Below, piece after piece: positions 51,705 through 63,327 of a stretch of 64,000 nucleotides of DNA. The DNA is taken from assembly GCA_033398695.1 (NCBI GenBank), contig CM065801.1, positions 3,038,001 to 3,102,000 on the forward strand, in the 5' to 3' direction. Each line of letters opens with the position of its first letter. The first letter of the stretch is position 1. The notes below the pieces were generated by a model that was given only the letters and a program-made list of their open reading frames with translations, was not told the DNA's origin and searched no databases. The DNA is from Orobanche coerulescens (Eukaryota; Streptophyta; Magnoliopsida; Lamiales; Orobanchaceae). A program made the translations under genes and the position numbers.

Positions 51705-54700
51705 GGTCTTCAGGACCTTTTGATCTTCAGGGTCAACATAATTTTCAAGTTAATTTAAAATTGATCACTTCTCCCCCTCAAGATAACAATCTTGCACTCC
51801 AATACCATGAATATAATTTTCAGACTTGGAGAGATTTAGTGAATAAATCTAGATTATCATTATTGCTCTTCTGAAGCTCATGTGGAAATAAATTTCATCT
51901 TACTTGCCCAAACATTATATGCAACACATAAATGGAGAATATTTCTCATCATAATAAATAGGCATTATTAGAACAAATATGAGATCATAATACCCTAATA
52001 GCCACCAATATCGAATCTCAATCTCTTTCATGTAGTAGACCAATATGGTTAACACCATTCCACATTCTCCTTCCTGGAGAAATATTTTGCTAGCATGTTA
52101 ACTTCAAATTGTATATGAGGCCTGATTGTGTTATACTTCAATAGCATACAAGTACGGAACTTCTGGTCATCTTATAGCTTTGTTATTTTCTTGAGATCTA
52201 TATGAGTCAGTATCCAGTTCAAGTGGTAAGACAACCTTTAGGTAGCTAAATGGATAAAAAATTTCCATCATATATGCTCGATCTACAAGTCGAGAGAATA
52301 CTAATACTTAGTTTTATCTAAGTTTTTCCTTTTGAACTTGTCTATAGACATGAGTTCAAATAATTCACATATATCCTCTTCGGGAGGAATTCACTTAGTC
52401 GGTTGATCCACCAGACTATTTCAATATGTATAAATATTTATAACTCAAAATAGTACATGTTTCGAATTTCACTTTCGGAGCCTCAAGTCCGTTAGGGACT
52501 TTCATATAGATATTCGCGTCCAATGACCAATAAAAAAATATGGTGATGACGTCACTAATTGAATATCTTTATTCATAATAATTGTCATATGTATATTAAA
52601 TGACGAGATGTAGTGTCAACGGGAGAATATGGTTTGGGTATGCGCTTAAACCCCTGATATGCTAATCTCGCTTATCTTTCACCACTTTGTTTTATTTTGC
52701 GAGTTAAGCTTTGTCTCAATTGCTTATATTTCATTTAGTGCTTTAGGCACTCCACTAGCAATTGTTGAGACACAAAGTGTTGTCGACAACTACCATTCTT
52801 ATAAACAATTCTCCCATAATCACAAAGTCCATGACAACTTCAACAAAATCAAATATTCAACATTTCCCATAACATTTGATTTGGTCGTTCCATAATCTCA
52901 ATACAGTAATTATTTAGTGCATGTGCAAATTAAGGTATTGAGATTCTCGTCTTCGAGACGATCCTCTTCAGGAGGTTTTTGAAGTGATGTATTGTTTAAT
53001 CTATTTGTATTCCGCGGATTTTATCTTTAATACCAATAAATAATACGTCTCTCACGCTTCTGGCGTCGAGGAGTATCAACAGATATATTTCGTTCACATT
53101 CGACTTTAATTCTTTATGGTACATATACAACTGGTATATGAGATTTCATCACTCCTTTGACAATCAATAACTTGTCGAACTTCGAGTTCATAGTGCGTAA
53201 ATTTAAATATCCAACCCAACGAGAATTTCCGACTTTCTCTTAATTATATATCATATCTCCCCCTAATGTCGGAGATAGTTGGAATTGGATTATAAAATCA
53301 ATCCTCTTCAGGAGATGCACTAATAACAGAGGGGGTGACCCAAATATTGTGCCTTTGATATGGATACTTGACATTGAAATTCATCGCAACATGATCATTG
53401 GATAAAGTAAGATCGGTTATAATTAATTCGATACCCATTGAATAAAACTCCTTTTAGAGCCAACAATAAGAATATTGACATATGAAATTATACCAATCCT
53501 TCGGGCTTGTGTTTCCATTCCTCAAGTAGAAATTAAACAAATCAATATGACATAAAGTTATGTATTTTTCATTTGAAATAAATACATGCAACTTCAAATG
53601 TAAATTGCTCTCGAGGAGCATGTATTTTTCTTCAAAAATATTAATTGTGCTAACTCAGGAACAACAATTTAAATCAAAGATAATCATATATTACAGAAAA
53701 TATGAATTACTCATCAAGAATATGTGATATTCTTCAAAAGTATCAATTATGCTACCTTGGGAGCAACAATTTATAAGCATATAACACCAAAAAGATAAAA
53801 TACTCTAAAGAGTATGTAAATATTAATTAAAAGTATTAATTGTGCTACGTCATGAGAAACAATTTATATCAATATGGTGATAATAAAAGCAATTCAATAA
53901 CACAAGGCCATATAGAAAATATTCAAAATAATGTCTTTTTTTGTTTAATATTCTTCAGGAATATTAATTTTAATTGATGTGTTTATCGTAAATACTATCA
54001 TAAAAATATGACTATATATAGTTGTGTTTTATCAAGAACATCAATAATTTCTTTTTAATAACCTTTTGGATTATTAAAATTACAAATTCATGTTTCTTCA
54101 GGAAACCATGAAAATATATTAATGTAATGTATTAAAAGAATCATTACAAATAATTTTATATCACTGATACAAGTATTATCATCAATATAATATGTAATAA
54201 CTATCGTTATTACTCTCTTCCAGAAGAAAGTGCAATAATTATTATGCAATTAATCCAACATCTATAAGATGTTGATGAAAATTGGTCAACTCAAAATAAT
54301 ATAATTTTAAGTGTATAAATGTACTCATGATATACTAGTAATTTGTGATATTTATCATACAATATGTGTGAATTTGTATTAATATATCTTCAGGATATAT
54401 ATCATAAATAAACATATAGTTAAAAAAAATATATAAAATGATATAAATAGACTTTAACACCAAAATCGTAAATTTAAACATGTAAATATTGAAAGTATTG
54501 GGATTAGTAGACTTCTAGTCTAATAAGTGGTGAATTTTATAAGTCATTTACATCGATATTTTCTCTAATACCAATTCTTTTTCTTCAGAAATTGTATATG
54601 TCATTAGTCTCACTTGTTATCGCGGAATCATACATATTTCAAGCGATAGTTTAGAAATTCATAGATTTATCGATACTTAGAAGATAATAGTGCATAATCT

Positions 54701-55917
54701 TCGACCCTGTAGGAAGGAATTTAGTACTTCTTCAGGAACTGTCAATAAATTTAGCACTATCTTTTTTTTCCATACGAAAAGTATCATTCTAAAGATATCA
54801 TGCATATTTGCACTTTGATGAGACAATAAATCATGACCGATATTTAATCCCAAAAACTTGGCATTCTATTCACAAAAAGAAGAAATAAGATAAGCCAAGA
54901 ATTTGAATGATACAAATATCTTTAGGATATTTGACCATTTTATCACTAATTATATAGCAACTATCAATTCAAATCATACTTCACGTATGACATCATATCT
55001 TATATTGATAAAAACTCACAATATATCATGAGAGATAATAAAATATTAAACTACACAATATATAAGATTAGATATTGACATATAATCTTAAGATTATCAT
55101 TTTCGTGTCTTTATCATTAACAGTTGATATATTAACTCCACGAGATAAAATTTATAAATAATTATCCCCTACAAGGATAAACTCTAAATTTTATCTACTT
55201 CGGGAGATAAAATTTGAGCCATGTAATATTGAAGTTTTTAATTTAATATTGTTCACTTCCGGGAACAACTTGATAGGAATATTCGACCACTCACTAATAC
55301 CATTAGAGCCAGACGGATTATGATTGTGGAGTATATCATATCTTGTACAATCTCGATAGAGAATATTCTCAAATCATATTAATATTTTTTTATTTGAGAT
55401 ATAAGTTATATTTTCTTTCAGGGATAATATCATGCTACATCAATAACATAATGATTTAATTATGCTATTATATTTATAAGTAACAACTCAATATTTTTCA
55501 GGAATATTGTATCATCACATAATTCATGTATAAATAAGAATTATTCATTTAGAATAGTAATATTCTTCAAGAATATTACAATTAATTGTGCTTCTTTGGG
55601 AGCAATAATTTTATGATCCATAATTGAATATACAAAGGGACAAAAATAGTACAATAATTAATCAAGGCTCGAAATAACTAAACTAAAATAGTTGCTTCTT
55701 CAAGAGCACTTATAATTTTTTTCAGGAATATTATTTTGTATTTTTCATTAGGAATTGCACAAATTATTAGATTCCATAGTGTTCTTCATGAACACATCAT
55801 ATTCAACTACAATATGACGAGATAACGTTGTCCTTCATCAAGATCCACAACAAATATTTTATCTTAATAATCTGCTGGATTATTAAGTATTGTTGAATCG
55901 TGTTTCTTCCGGAAACA
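51705..55917 (-). repeat. Series of short perfect hairpins, mostly with 5-nt TTCRG-type loops
   Basis: At least 20 hairpins with 5-nt loops lie through 4.2 kb. Examples (stem length, + strand loop): 51705-51717 (4, TTCAG), 52065-52081 (6, TTCCT), 52374-52388 (5, TTCGG), 52737-52751 (5, TTTAG), 53122-53140 (7, AACTG), 53945-53967 (9, TTCAG), 54092-54106 (5, TTCAG), 54256-54274 (7, TATAA), 54382-54400 (7, TTCAG), 54913-54933 (8, TTTAG), 55557-55579 (9, TTCAA), 55779-55795 (6, TTCAT), 55863-55887 (10, TGCTG), 55901-55917 (6, TTCCG). Others have longer loops, such as 55186-55215 (11-bp stem). Arm sequences are all different, while the closing C-G pair and loop type recur. No protein is encoded. 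Confidence 0.85.
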
Positions 55918-56328
55918 AAGAGGAATATGATTTTATAATAAATTTTGAGGTCATCATATATATATTATTTATATATGATGCACACAAAAATATAAAATTT
56001 AATAACTAAATATAATATATTTTTCCTCACAATCATCATATGCAAGAAAGTTTTGAAGGAGTAAATAGAATTAATATCATTCACCAATGTAAAAAAAAGG
56101 ACTATTTCTGCTCCGATTTTTTTTATTTATGCAATACATTTTAGAAGCCGATCTCCACCGTTGAATTTGTAGATTTGTTTGTCAGGAAGATACTGTAAAA
56201 ATTTCATGCTGATCCGACTGTTAAAAGCAGGAATCACGATTTTAACGCGGTCTCGCAGTGTAGAAAAGTTGCTCGCGTTTTTTTTTTGGATTTCGAAAAT
56301 CGGAGAGAAAAACAAAATTTTACTCGTA

Positions 56329-56347
56329 GAGTATCGTGCTGATAACG
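56329..56347 (-). other. Primer-binding site of the hairpin-rich element
   Basis: CGTTATCAGCACGATACTC on the element strand directly follows the 5' LTR. A TATCAGCACGA-type site is seen in many plant Copia elements; pairing with part of initiator Met-tRNA is inferred. Confidence 0.6.
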
Positions 56348-56499
56348 TGTTATAAACTTGAGAGAAAAAGAGAGAAATTGGAAGAGAAGAAGAATAATGT
56401 ATTTATTTTTATGATGACCAAAAGCCTTTATTTATAGGTACACATCTAGGGTTTTAGGAGTATAAATGTCATTCATTAATAAATACATTAATTACAACA
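56348..56499 (-). repeat. 5' LTR of the hairpin-rich element
   Basis: 152 bp with the same ends as the copy at 51089-51240. Confidence 0.9.
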
Positions 56500-56614
56500 A
56501 TATTTAACTTTTAAGAGGCATGACATTTTGAAAATATGGTAATTTATTTAGTGACATTTTCGCCTTTGGTTTTGATTTTTTTTCTTTTCAAATAATGAGG
56601 TTGATGGTTAAAAG

Positions 56615-56781
56615 TAGATTGGTAATTTGACACACGATACAAAAACACGACAAAAAAATTTAGTATTTGTGTTCGCATTTTGAATACACGACACGAAAAT
56701 ACGCAAACACGAAGTACACGATCGAGATTTAGTGTCGGTTTTGTGTTTACCCTTTGGATACACGACACGACACGAGATACA

Positions 56782-56837
<56 letters not shown>

Positions 56838-57212
56838 TAGCATAATTTAAAATTTTATATTTAATTTTATAAAAACAAATATTTTATGAATTCTTTTGTA
56901 CTAAACTTTAAAATTCGAAAATATAATGTGAACTTTCATAAATTTCATTTAAATATTCGTATTTTTGTTGCCATTCATATCATATCTACTAAAACCTGTA
57001 AAAATAATATTAAAATATTATAATTGTTATTTTTATAATATTTTAGTATTTAGTTTATATTATATGTCTGATACGAAAACACGACACAAAACGACACAAA
57101 TTTGCGTGGTACACGACACGGCATGGCACGAATTCATTTCGTGTCGTGTATGTGTTTGGACTTTTGGTACACGACACGAAAGTATACGACACAAACGATT
57201 TGTCAAGGTCTA
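56615..57212. mobile_element. Non-autonomous hAT-type element, 598 bp
   Basis: The 8-bp flank GTTAAAAG is perfect (56607-56614 and 57213-57220). Ends TAGATTGGTAATTTGACAC and GATTTGTCAAGGTCTA are imperfect inverted repeats. The subterminal parts are dense in ACACGACACGA words in both directions. The core is AT-rich with a (TA)n run. Confidence 0.88.
56784..56835. repeat. (TA)26 microsatellite
   Basis: An uninterrupted TA run of about 52 bp within the hAT-type element. It is likely length-polymorphic and could extrude a cruciform. Confidence 0.95.
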
Positions 57213-57220
57213 GTTAAAAG

Positions 57221-57980
57221 TAGGTGTGTGTAAAAGTACAAGAATTTGAATACCAAGTATAATCCAAAAAAGTATATTGATATCACCCGAATAATCATTC
57301 CGGACGATTTCCCACTCTAAACAATTAATCTTATTCAATGTGGGTCGATTTTAGCTCAACGCCGATATGATGAGAATCTAGAGGCGGGGTTTATCGACTG
57401 ACTATGGAGATCGTGGATTGTTCCGTGTAACCGACGACCTTGGTTTTACCTTGGGATGCTTATCTCGTTCTTCAAATGGAATTGAATTATATATGTTGTG
57501 TTTGATATGTCGATTCTTTATCAAATATACTCTTTATATTTTCGAAAATTTTGATGGTTCATTATTCTATCTCAAATATTTCACATCATTTGTATGTTTT
57601 GCTAGTTATAATTTTTCAAATGCAAAGCCGATATTTCACATCATTTGTATATTTCAATTTGTTATGTATCAATCATTTATTTACGCGACAATATTCGAAT
57701 ATTTTGGTGTTAAAAACAACATCCATTTTATCCATAACAAATTAAAATAAAATAAAAAAACTAAAATGGGCCAAAAAGTAAAAGCTAAATTAAATTGAAA
57801 CGAAGATCAACCGGAATCGATTTTGCCCAAAAACGACCCGTACTGACAGTGTCGCTCGTTAAATGCCGTATAAACTATGGTTAATATAATCTTTTTAGGT
57901 GACCCGTACTATGGTTAATATATATATACCTATATAACCTCTAACTAAAAAAAAAACAAAAATGATTCATAGGCTTATAA
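57221..57980. other. Intergenic, no gene recognised
   Basis: The 110-aa ORF at 57418 is AT-rich, hydrophobic-looking and resembles nothing known. Two ATTTCACATCATTTGTAT repeats (about 57579 and 57633) lie inside it. Confidence 0.45.
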
Positions 57981-58211
57981 AATCAACCTACAAATAGACC
58001 TACACCATACAAAACATGACAAGTGTCAATTACTTACTATTTAATCAGTTCATATGTTTTTTTAGGAGCAATGATAAATAGACCTACAAAATCAACATAC
58101 AAATAGACCTACACCACAAGAATGTGACAAGTGTCACTTGTTAACCAATCAATAGTAAGTAATTGACACTTGTCATGTTTTGTATGGTGTAGGTCTATTT
58201 GTAGGTTGATT
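57981..58211. mobile_element. Fold-back MITE with perfect 59-bp inverted arms
   Basis: 57981-58039 and 58153-58211 are exact inverse complements over 59 bp (AATCAACCTACAAATAGACC... outward). The 113-bp spacer contains a third, partial copy of the arm (from about 58079, ATAGACCTACAAAATCAACA). A phrase TATTTAATCAGTT(C/T)ATATG occurs both after the left arm and after the right arm. This suggests a nested or duplicated insertion of the same small MITE. Confidence 0.88.
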
Positions 58212-60059
58212 ATATGGGGCGTAAAAATATTTAATCAGTTTATATGTTTTTTTTAACAGCCGAACACATACATACCCTAAATTCTATTCCTAAAAAATCT
58301 ACACTATATGTACACAACAGGACATGAACCAACAACCATTTGGTTGAGAGTAGAGGTGGCCATGGACCGAACCGGGCCGGGCCAGGCCGGGCTGGAACTT
58401 CGAAGCTCAGGACCGACCCATGTATTTAGCGGGTTGGGCCGGGCTGGGCCTGGGCTGGGCGGCCGCGACCCACAGCCCGCCCGCCCCCGGGCCGTCGTGG
58501 GCCGGTGTGGGCCGGGCCGAGCTTGGGCCGGAAGTGTAAAAAAAAATTCATAAAAATCAATTTGTAAAAATCTGTTTTCAATGTTTAAAATAAATAAATT
58601 AATATTAATTAAAAAATCAATTTACAAAAATCATTTTGAATTAAGAAAAAATGTAAAACTTAGTAAAAAAACTGTTTCAATATGTTTAAAAAAATTCATT
58701 TTGAATTTTTAAGATATGTTAACATTAAATTAAATGGGGAGAAAAGGGAAAAAAATTGGACTTGGACTTAATTTGTAAAAATTAGATTATTTTTTGAAAT
58801 TTAATCTAATTTCTAAAATTAAGTTGCCTACGTATCCTAAGGAATCAAAGTCCACGTAGTTCTTTTTACTTACCTCTTTACTTACCTGGAACTTAAAGGT
58901 AGGTGATGTGCTCAATCGTCGTGTTGGCCACTCCCTGAAGCTCCCGATTCGGATGAAGAATCCATCATCATCCACGGATCATCATCCTCGTTGTGTTCGT
59001 CTTCTTCTTCCGTCCGTCCTTGTTGACGTTTTACGCTTGTTCCCAATCTTTTTCTGCACTGAATCTTCACAACGTCGGGAGATAAAGATGTTCGTTTATC
59101 TGTTATAACTCTTCTACCTGCACTAAAAGCAGACTCCGAAGCAATTGTAGAAGCTGGAACGACAAGGATATCCCTTGCAATTCTAGCCAATATAGGATAT
59201 TGTTCTTCACGTAATTTCCACCATTTTAAAATCTCAAAATCAGCATCAAGCTCATGTGAACACGTAAAATACTCATTTAAGATTTGACTAGAAGAAGTTG
59301 AAGAATTAGAGCTTGATGACGATTTTGGTTTTTTGAAAAGAATTGAAGATGTAAATTGATCAAATCTACCTTTATTTTTTGAAGTTGACTGAGGGGCTAG
59401 AACCTCCGGTTTATATTTTTTAATGTACAAATCAACTAATGAAGCTAATATTTTTACGCACTCATTTACGTACTCCTCACTATCAAAAGAAGTATCACCT
59501 AATGCATTATAATAATAATCAATAAGATTACCGAGTGCTTCTTTTTTCACACCCGGGTCAAGAAGACATGCAACACCTTATATGTAAGGAAATTGTGATA
59601 AATACTCTAACCATTTTTCTGTCATTGTATAAATAACTTGAGATAAATGTATATTATTTTTGTGTTCGCTTAAAGAACCAACAATTTTACAACATTCTAA
59701 AATAACCAAATGCACATTAGGTTCATAAACATACGAAAATAAATATGTAGAATTATTATAAGCATGTAATATACTATGAACGATCGTAGCAAGTTCCCAA
59801 TGAGCCTCAGTTATGAGGTCTTGCTCGGCTAAATGTTTTGGATCAGAGTTATATAATTGAGTAATAATTTCCTTATAAGGAATAGCATCATCAAGCAATT
59901 TAAAAGTAGAGTTCCAACGGGTAGGTGTGTCAATACTCCATTTTTTTGGTTTCAAATTACGTTCCTTACATAGATGTTTATAATATCTCCTAATATGTTG
60001 ACTCAGTCTTAGCCATTTAATTATTTTTCTAATAGGATTTAAAAGGGGTGAAATCATAT

Positions 60060-60376
60060 TGTTGGGCTTCGGTCAGCATCCTGCCTGCATGGTCTTAAAA
60101 ATGCGCGAGGCGCGGCTTGCAATTCGGCATGTGAGATCTGCACTAGAAAGTGGTTAAATGAATTGATTTGGACTACTCATACCAACAAGATGCATCTTCT
60201 TTTCTGGTAGCCATCTCATAGAAACTCCAAAGTTAAGCGTGCTTGGCCTGGAGTAGTTATGGGATGGGTGACCCCCTGGGAAGTTTCCCAGGTGCGCGTG
60301 AGTGAGGACAAAGCGCGCTAGAAAAGACTCGTGTTGGTACAGTGAGGATAGTCTTCATCATTCTTGGGGACCAACA
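60060..60376 (+). repeat. Cassandra 5' LTR (hAT-borne copy)
   Basis: 317 bp, TGTTGG...CCAACA. The 5S-like core is about 60207-60290, with AAGTTAAGCGTGCTTGG and GGGATGGGTGACC. Confidence 0.92.
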
Positions 60377-60730
60377 ATTGGTATCCGAGCAAGTCATGGG
60401 TGCGGATTCCCTCGAAGTATCCTACAGTGGTGGTTGCCAGAGTGTTGGAACTAAGAGGCGGGCATGCAGCAGATATTGCCACTTGGCCGGAACTGAGATG
60501 CTGGTGCAGTGGAGGTTGTCAGGTGCTGGAGGGCTATGTGATCAAATCTAGTATGCTGGAACTGAGATACTGGCGCAGCGGAAGTAAACGGAGGTGGAAC
60601 ATATGCTGATGTCAAGTGTTGGAGGACTGTGTGAATGAATCCAGCCGCTAGAGGGCTGTGTGATCAAATCTAGTTCGCGGAGGTTTCCAGACTATGGGGC
60701 TGAAATGCTGGCAGATACTGGGAGGGGGAT

Positions 60731-61046
60731 TGTTGGGCTTCGGTCAGCATCCTGCCTGCATGGTCTTAAAAATGCGCGAGGCGCGGCTTGCAATTCGGCA
60801 TGTGAGATCTGCACTAGAAAGTGGTTAAATGAATTGATTTGGACTACTCACACCAACAAGATGCATCTTCTTTTCTGGTAGCCATCTCATAGAAACTCCA
60901 AAGTTAAGCGTGCTTGGCCTGGAGTAGTTATGGGATGGGTGACCCCCTGGGAAGTTTCCCAGGTGCGCGTGAGTGAGGACAAAGCGCGCTAGAAAAGACT
61001 CGTGTTGGTACAGTGAGGATAGTCTTCATCATTCTGGGGACCAACA
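60731..61046 (+). repeat. Cassandra 3' LTR (hAT-borne copy)
   Basis: 316 bp, near-identical to the 5' LTR. Visible differences are CACACC for CATACC and one missing T before GGGGACC. Confidence 0.92.
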
Positions 61047-62688
61047 CATATCAATTCCTTTTTTAGCTGACAAATTCAAGACATGGGCACAACATCTAAT
61101 ATGCATAAAAATACCGTTTGCAAGTAAAGGTAATTCGTCCAACAAATATTCCATACATTTATTATTCGCGGCCGCATTATCGAGAGAAAGAGAAAGCACT
61201 TTATCAAATATATTAAATTCCTTACAACATTCAATTATTCTATCTTTTAGATTTTTAGCGGTATGTGATTCTTCCATAATATCAAAAGCAATAATACGTT
61301 TTTCTATTACATATTTAGTTCCAATCCAATGAACTGTAATGCAAAGATAAGGTTTACCAGTTGGAGAAGTCCAACAATCACTAGTAAGACATATACAACC
61401 TTCAAATCTTTTAAAAAATTCAATTAATTGAGCACGTTGAATATAATATTATTGTTGAATACGCCGTTTAAGAGTATTCCTTGGTATTCTCCGATATGCC
61501 GGTTGCATTAAAGTCCTAGTCATAATTTCTAAATTTTCACTTTCACCATGACTTAAAGGCAGTTCATCAAGAGTAACATATTTAGCAAATCCGTGAATTA
61601 ATTTTTGTTGATTGTAAACGAAAGGCATACCTCCACCGGGCGCTTTTGAGAAATAGCCGGATAGTTGAGATTGATCATCCGAACGTTCTTGATCATGATT
61701 ATCCTTAGTCAAACCATGGTCATTTGCCAAATGACGAGCTAGTGTTCCGGTTCCGGTATCAATTTTCCAAGAAAAAGTAGTAGTTTTCTTTTAATTTTTG
61801 CATACAAGACATATCATTTTACAATGCGTTGGTACGGTACCGATAGCCCTCTCATAAAATGCCCAAACCCATGATTTTTGATTTTTATTTGAAGCTTCGG
61901 CCGTAGGTTCGGATGGAGGTGGCATGGTAGACGTAGTAGAGTCTTGAGAGAGATTGTGAACTAATAACAATTTATAATAATAAGTACTAAATAAATAAAC
62001 TCTACTAAATATAAAAAATATTACAAAGTAGAAGTAGTAAACTTACCGAAATGCAAGTTGGTTTCATTGTCGGCGGTTCCTTCATGATGAACGTTCCTTG
62101 ATCCGTCCGCCATAGTATTATACAATTATATAAAGGTACTTAACAAAAAATAATAATGCAAGATTACAATTTGTGAAAATTAACTTGAGAATTGTGAACT
62201 TGAGAATTAAGAAGAAGAGTGAATAATGGTGTGGAAAAATGGTTAAGATGTGTTGGTATTTATAAGATGATTTTTTCCAAAAAAAAAAAAAAATTTGAAG
62301 GCTGTCTGACCGTTGAGTTGCAACGGCTATGTAAACCAAGTTGGTTCAACCAATCAATATGTTGGTGCCACATGGCCACCCAACCATTTAAATTTGAATG
62401 GTAGCCTTTGAGGTGGGCTTTGGGGTGGGCTGGAGGTGGATTGGGGCCGGGCTAGGGGTGGGCCGGGCATGGGCCGAGCTGGGGCCGGGCTGGGGGCCGG
62501 GCCGGTCTGGGCTCGGAGGTGGGCCGGGACGGACTGGGTCTGAGCTGGAGATTTCGGGACCGGGACCGACCGGATGACCAGGGGGGCTGGGCTCGGTCCC
62601 GGACCGGGCTGGCCCGGTCGGCCTCTGGGCCTAGAAAATCTGGGCTGGGCTGGGCTGGACCGGTCCACTGGCCGCCTCTAGTTGAGAG

Positions 62689-63104
62689 GCACCTACGACA
62701 CATTGGTACCTGTTCATAGTTTAATTAAAAAATGAAAAACTACAAACTGCATAATGTGCATCCCTTCTGGTCACCTAAAATAGTCTACACTCGATATTTC
62801 TTCTTACGGCAAAATCTCTATAAAATAATACTAGATAAATATAACTTTGATAAAATTAATAATTTGCTCGGTTCCAACATAGGACCAGATCAAATTTGGA
62901 CAGTAATAGAGATAATATTTTCTTTGGAAATCATAATATATATAAGGGCCACGAAATTATAAATTAATAATTATTTAAAATTTTTGAGATATATATGTTA
63001 TCACTTTCCTCAATATACTTGTTATATATTCCCAGATAATTAATATATGTTACATATTCCCAAATATATAAGGTACCAGCAAAACTATAAACTAATAAAA
63101 TATG
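62689..63104. other. Intergenic, no gene recognised
   Basis: AT-rich and without recognisable features. A short ORF at 62732 has no support. Confidence 0.45.
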
Positions 63105-63254
63105 AACCACTTTTCTCAAATTTTTTGAGATGATCTTGGTTGATCGCTTGAGAGTGTTCGATATTGTTACTTGACTAACTTTTAGATTGAATCTTTTTTC
63201 AACCCATTGTACCAAGTCTTTTGAATGCACCCGGACTCTCCCTCTTATACTCAC
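63105..63254 (-). pseudogene. Helix-turn-helix fragment of a pogo/CENP-B-type transposase
   Basis: The minus-strand reading RVRVHSKDLVQWVEKRFNLK followed by VSQVTISNTLKRSTKII resembles the N-terminal helix-turn-helix of Tc5/pogo/CENP-B-like transposases (pattern D-x2-W-x7-L-x-VS-x-xTIS-x-xL). Nothing of the downstream DDE domain is present in this window. Most likely a small transposon relic. The assignment is by pattern only. Confidence 0.45.
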
Positions 63255-63327
63255 ATAATATTATTTTTTGTTGGTTGGTCATGATTGATTCTTGGAAACC
63301 TTTTAGATGAAAAGTCATTGTTGTGTG

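Larger units (their letters stand above)
51089..56499 (-). mobile_element. Short-LTR (Copia-like) element without coding capacity, 5.4 kb
   Basis: LTRs of 152 bp (51089-51240 and 56348-56499) begin TGTTATAAACTTGAG and end ATTACAACA. The target duplication ATATT is perfect (51084-51088 and 56500-56504). On the minus strand a primer-site-like CGTTATCAGCACGATACTC follows the right LTR, and a purine tract GAAGGGGGAG precedes the left LTR, so the element runs right to left. No gag or pol can be found in about 5.1 kb. The interior instead holds repeated GTGGGAAAAA blocks (51290-51700) and a long series of short hairpins. It must rely on proteins in trans. Confidence 0.9.
60060..61046 (+). mobile_element. 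Cassandra TRIM, second copy, inserted in the hAT transposase
   Basis: 987 bp. LTRs of 317 and 316 bp (60060-60376 and 60731-61046) start TGTTGGGCTTCGG and end GGGGACCAACA. A primer site ATTGGTATCCGAGC follows the first LTR, and a purine tract GGGAGGGGGA precedes the second. The target duplication CATAT is perfect (60055-60059 and 61047-61051). Each LTR has the 5S rRNA-like core (ACTCCAAAGTTAAGCGTGCT, GGATGGGTGACCCCCTGGGA). The internal part has degenerate repeats of GGAACTGAGATGCTGG. LTRs differ at only one or two sites by eye, so this is the youngest event in the region. LTR ends and length differ from the 34041 copy, so it belongs to another subfamily. Confidence 0.95.
58912..62113 (-). pseudogene. 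hAT transposase with BED zinc finger (broken)
   Basis: The enzyme would cut and paste the element. Exon 1 is 62113-62047 (MADGSRNVHHEGTADNETNL), followed by a GT-AG intron and exon 2 from 61960, with the frame kept. A BED finger (CLVCKN...HLANDHG) follows, then the catalytic RNase H-like part (LSLSLDNAAANNKCMEYLLD, CCAHVLNLSAKKGID), a middle part (PTRWNSTFKLLDDAIPYKEI) and the C-terminal dimerisation domain (WWKLREEQYPILARIARDIL, PASTIASESAFSAGRRVI). In-frame stops lie at 61791-61793, about 61447-61449 and about 59577-59579, and the Cassandra insertion lies between AKKGID and ISPLLNPIRK. Removing the insertion with one CATAT restores the frame at that point, so the insertion hit a still-recognisable gene. 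Confidence 0.94.
58351..62680 (-). mobile_element. hAT DNA transposon, formerly autonomous, 4.33 kb
   Basis: Ends TAGAGGTGGCCATGGACCG and CGGTCCACTGGCCGCCTCTA are inverted repeats, and the 8-bp flank GTTGAGAG is perfect (58343-58350 and 62681-62688). GC-rich GGGCCGGGCTGGGCC words fill both subterminal parts (58370-58540 and 62410-62670). The interior encodes a BED-finger hAT transposase on the minus strand. A Cassandra element (60060-61046) was inserted later and splits the coding region. Without it the transposon is about 3.3 kb. Confidence 0.95.

Noticed and set aside
51705..55917. Hairpins as microRNA precursors
   Set aside because: Stems of 4-11 bp are far too short for plant miRNA precursors; a structural role is more plausible.
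56608..56838. 76-aa ORF with alternating Ile-Tyr
   Set aside because: It is a translation of the (TA)n microsatellite.
58308..58553. 81-aa + strand ORF rich in Gly and Arg
   Set aside because: It reads through GC-rich subterminal repeats of the hAT transposon and crosses its border.
60207..60960. Possible genuine 5S rRNA genes (second pair)
   Set aside because: Same reasoning: LTR-embedded 5S-like cores of a Cassandra element with CATAT duplication.
62354..62719. Three Pro/Ser/Arg-rich ORFs on both strands
   Set aside because: Composition artefacts of the right subterminal repeats of the same hAT element.
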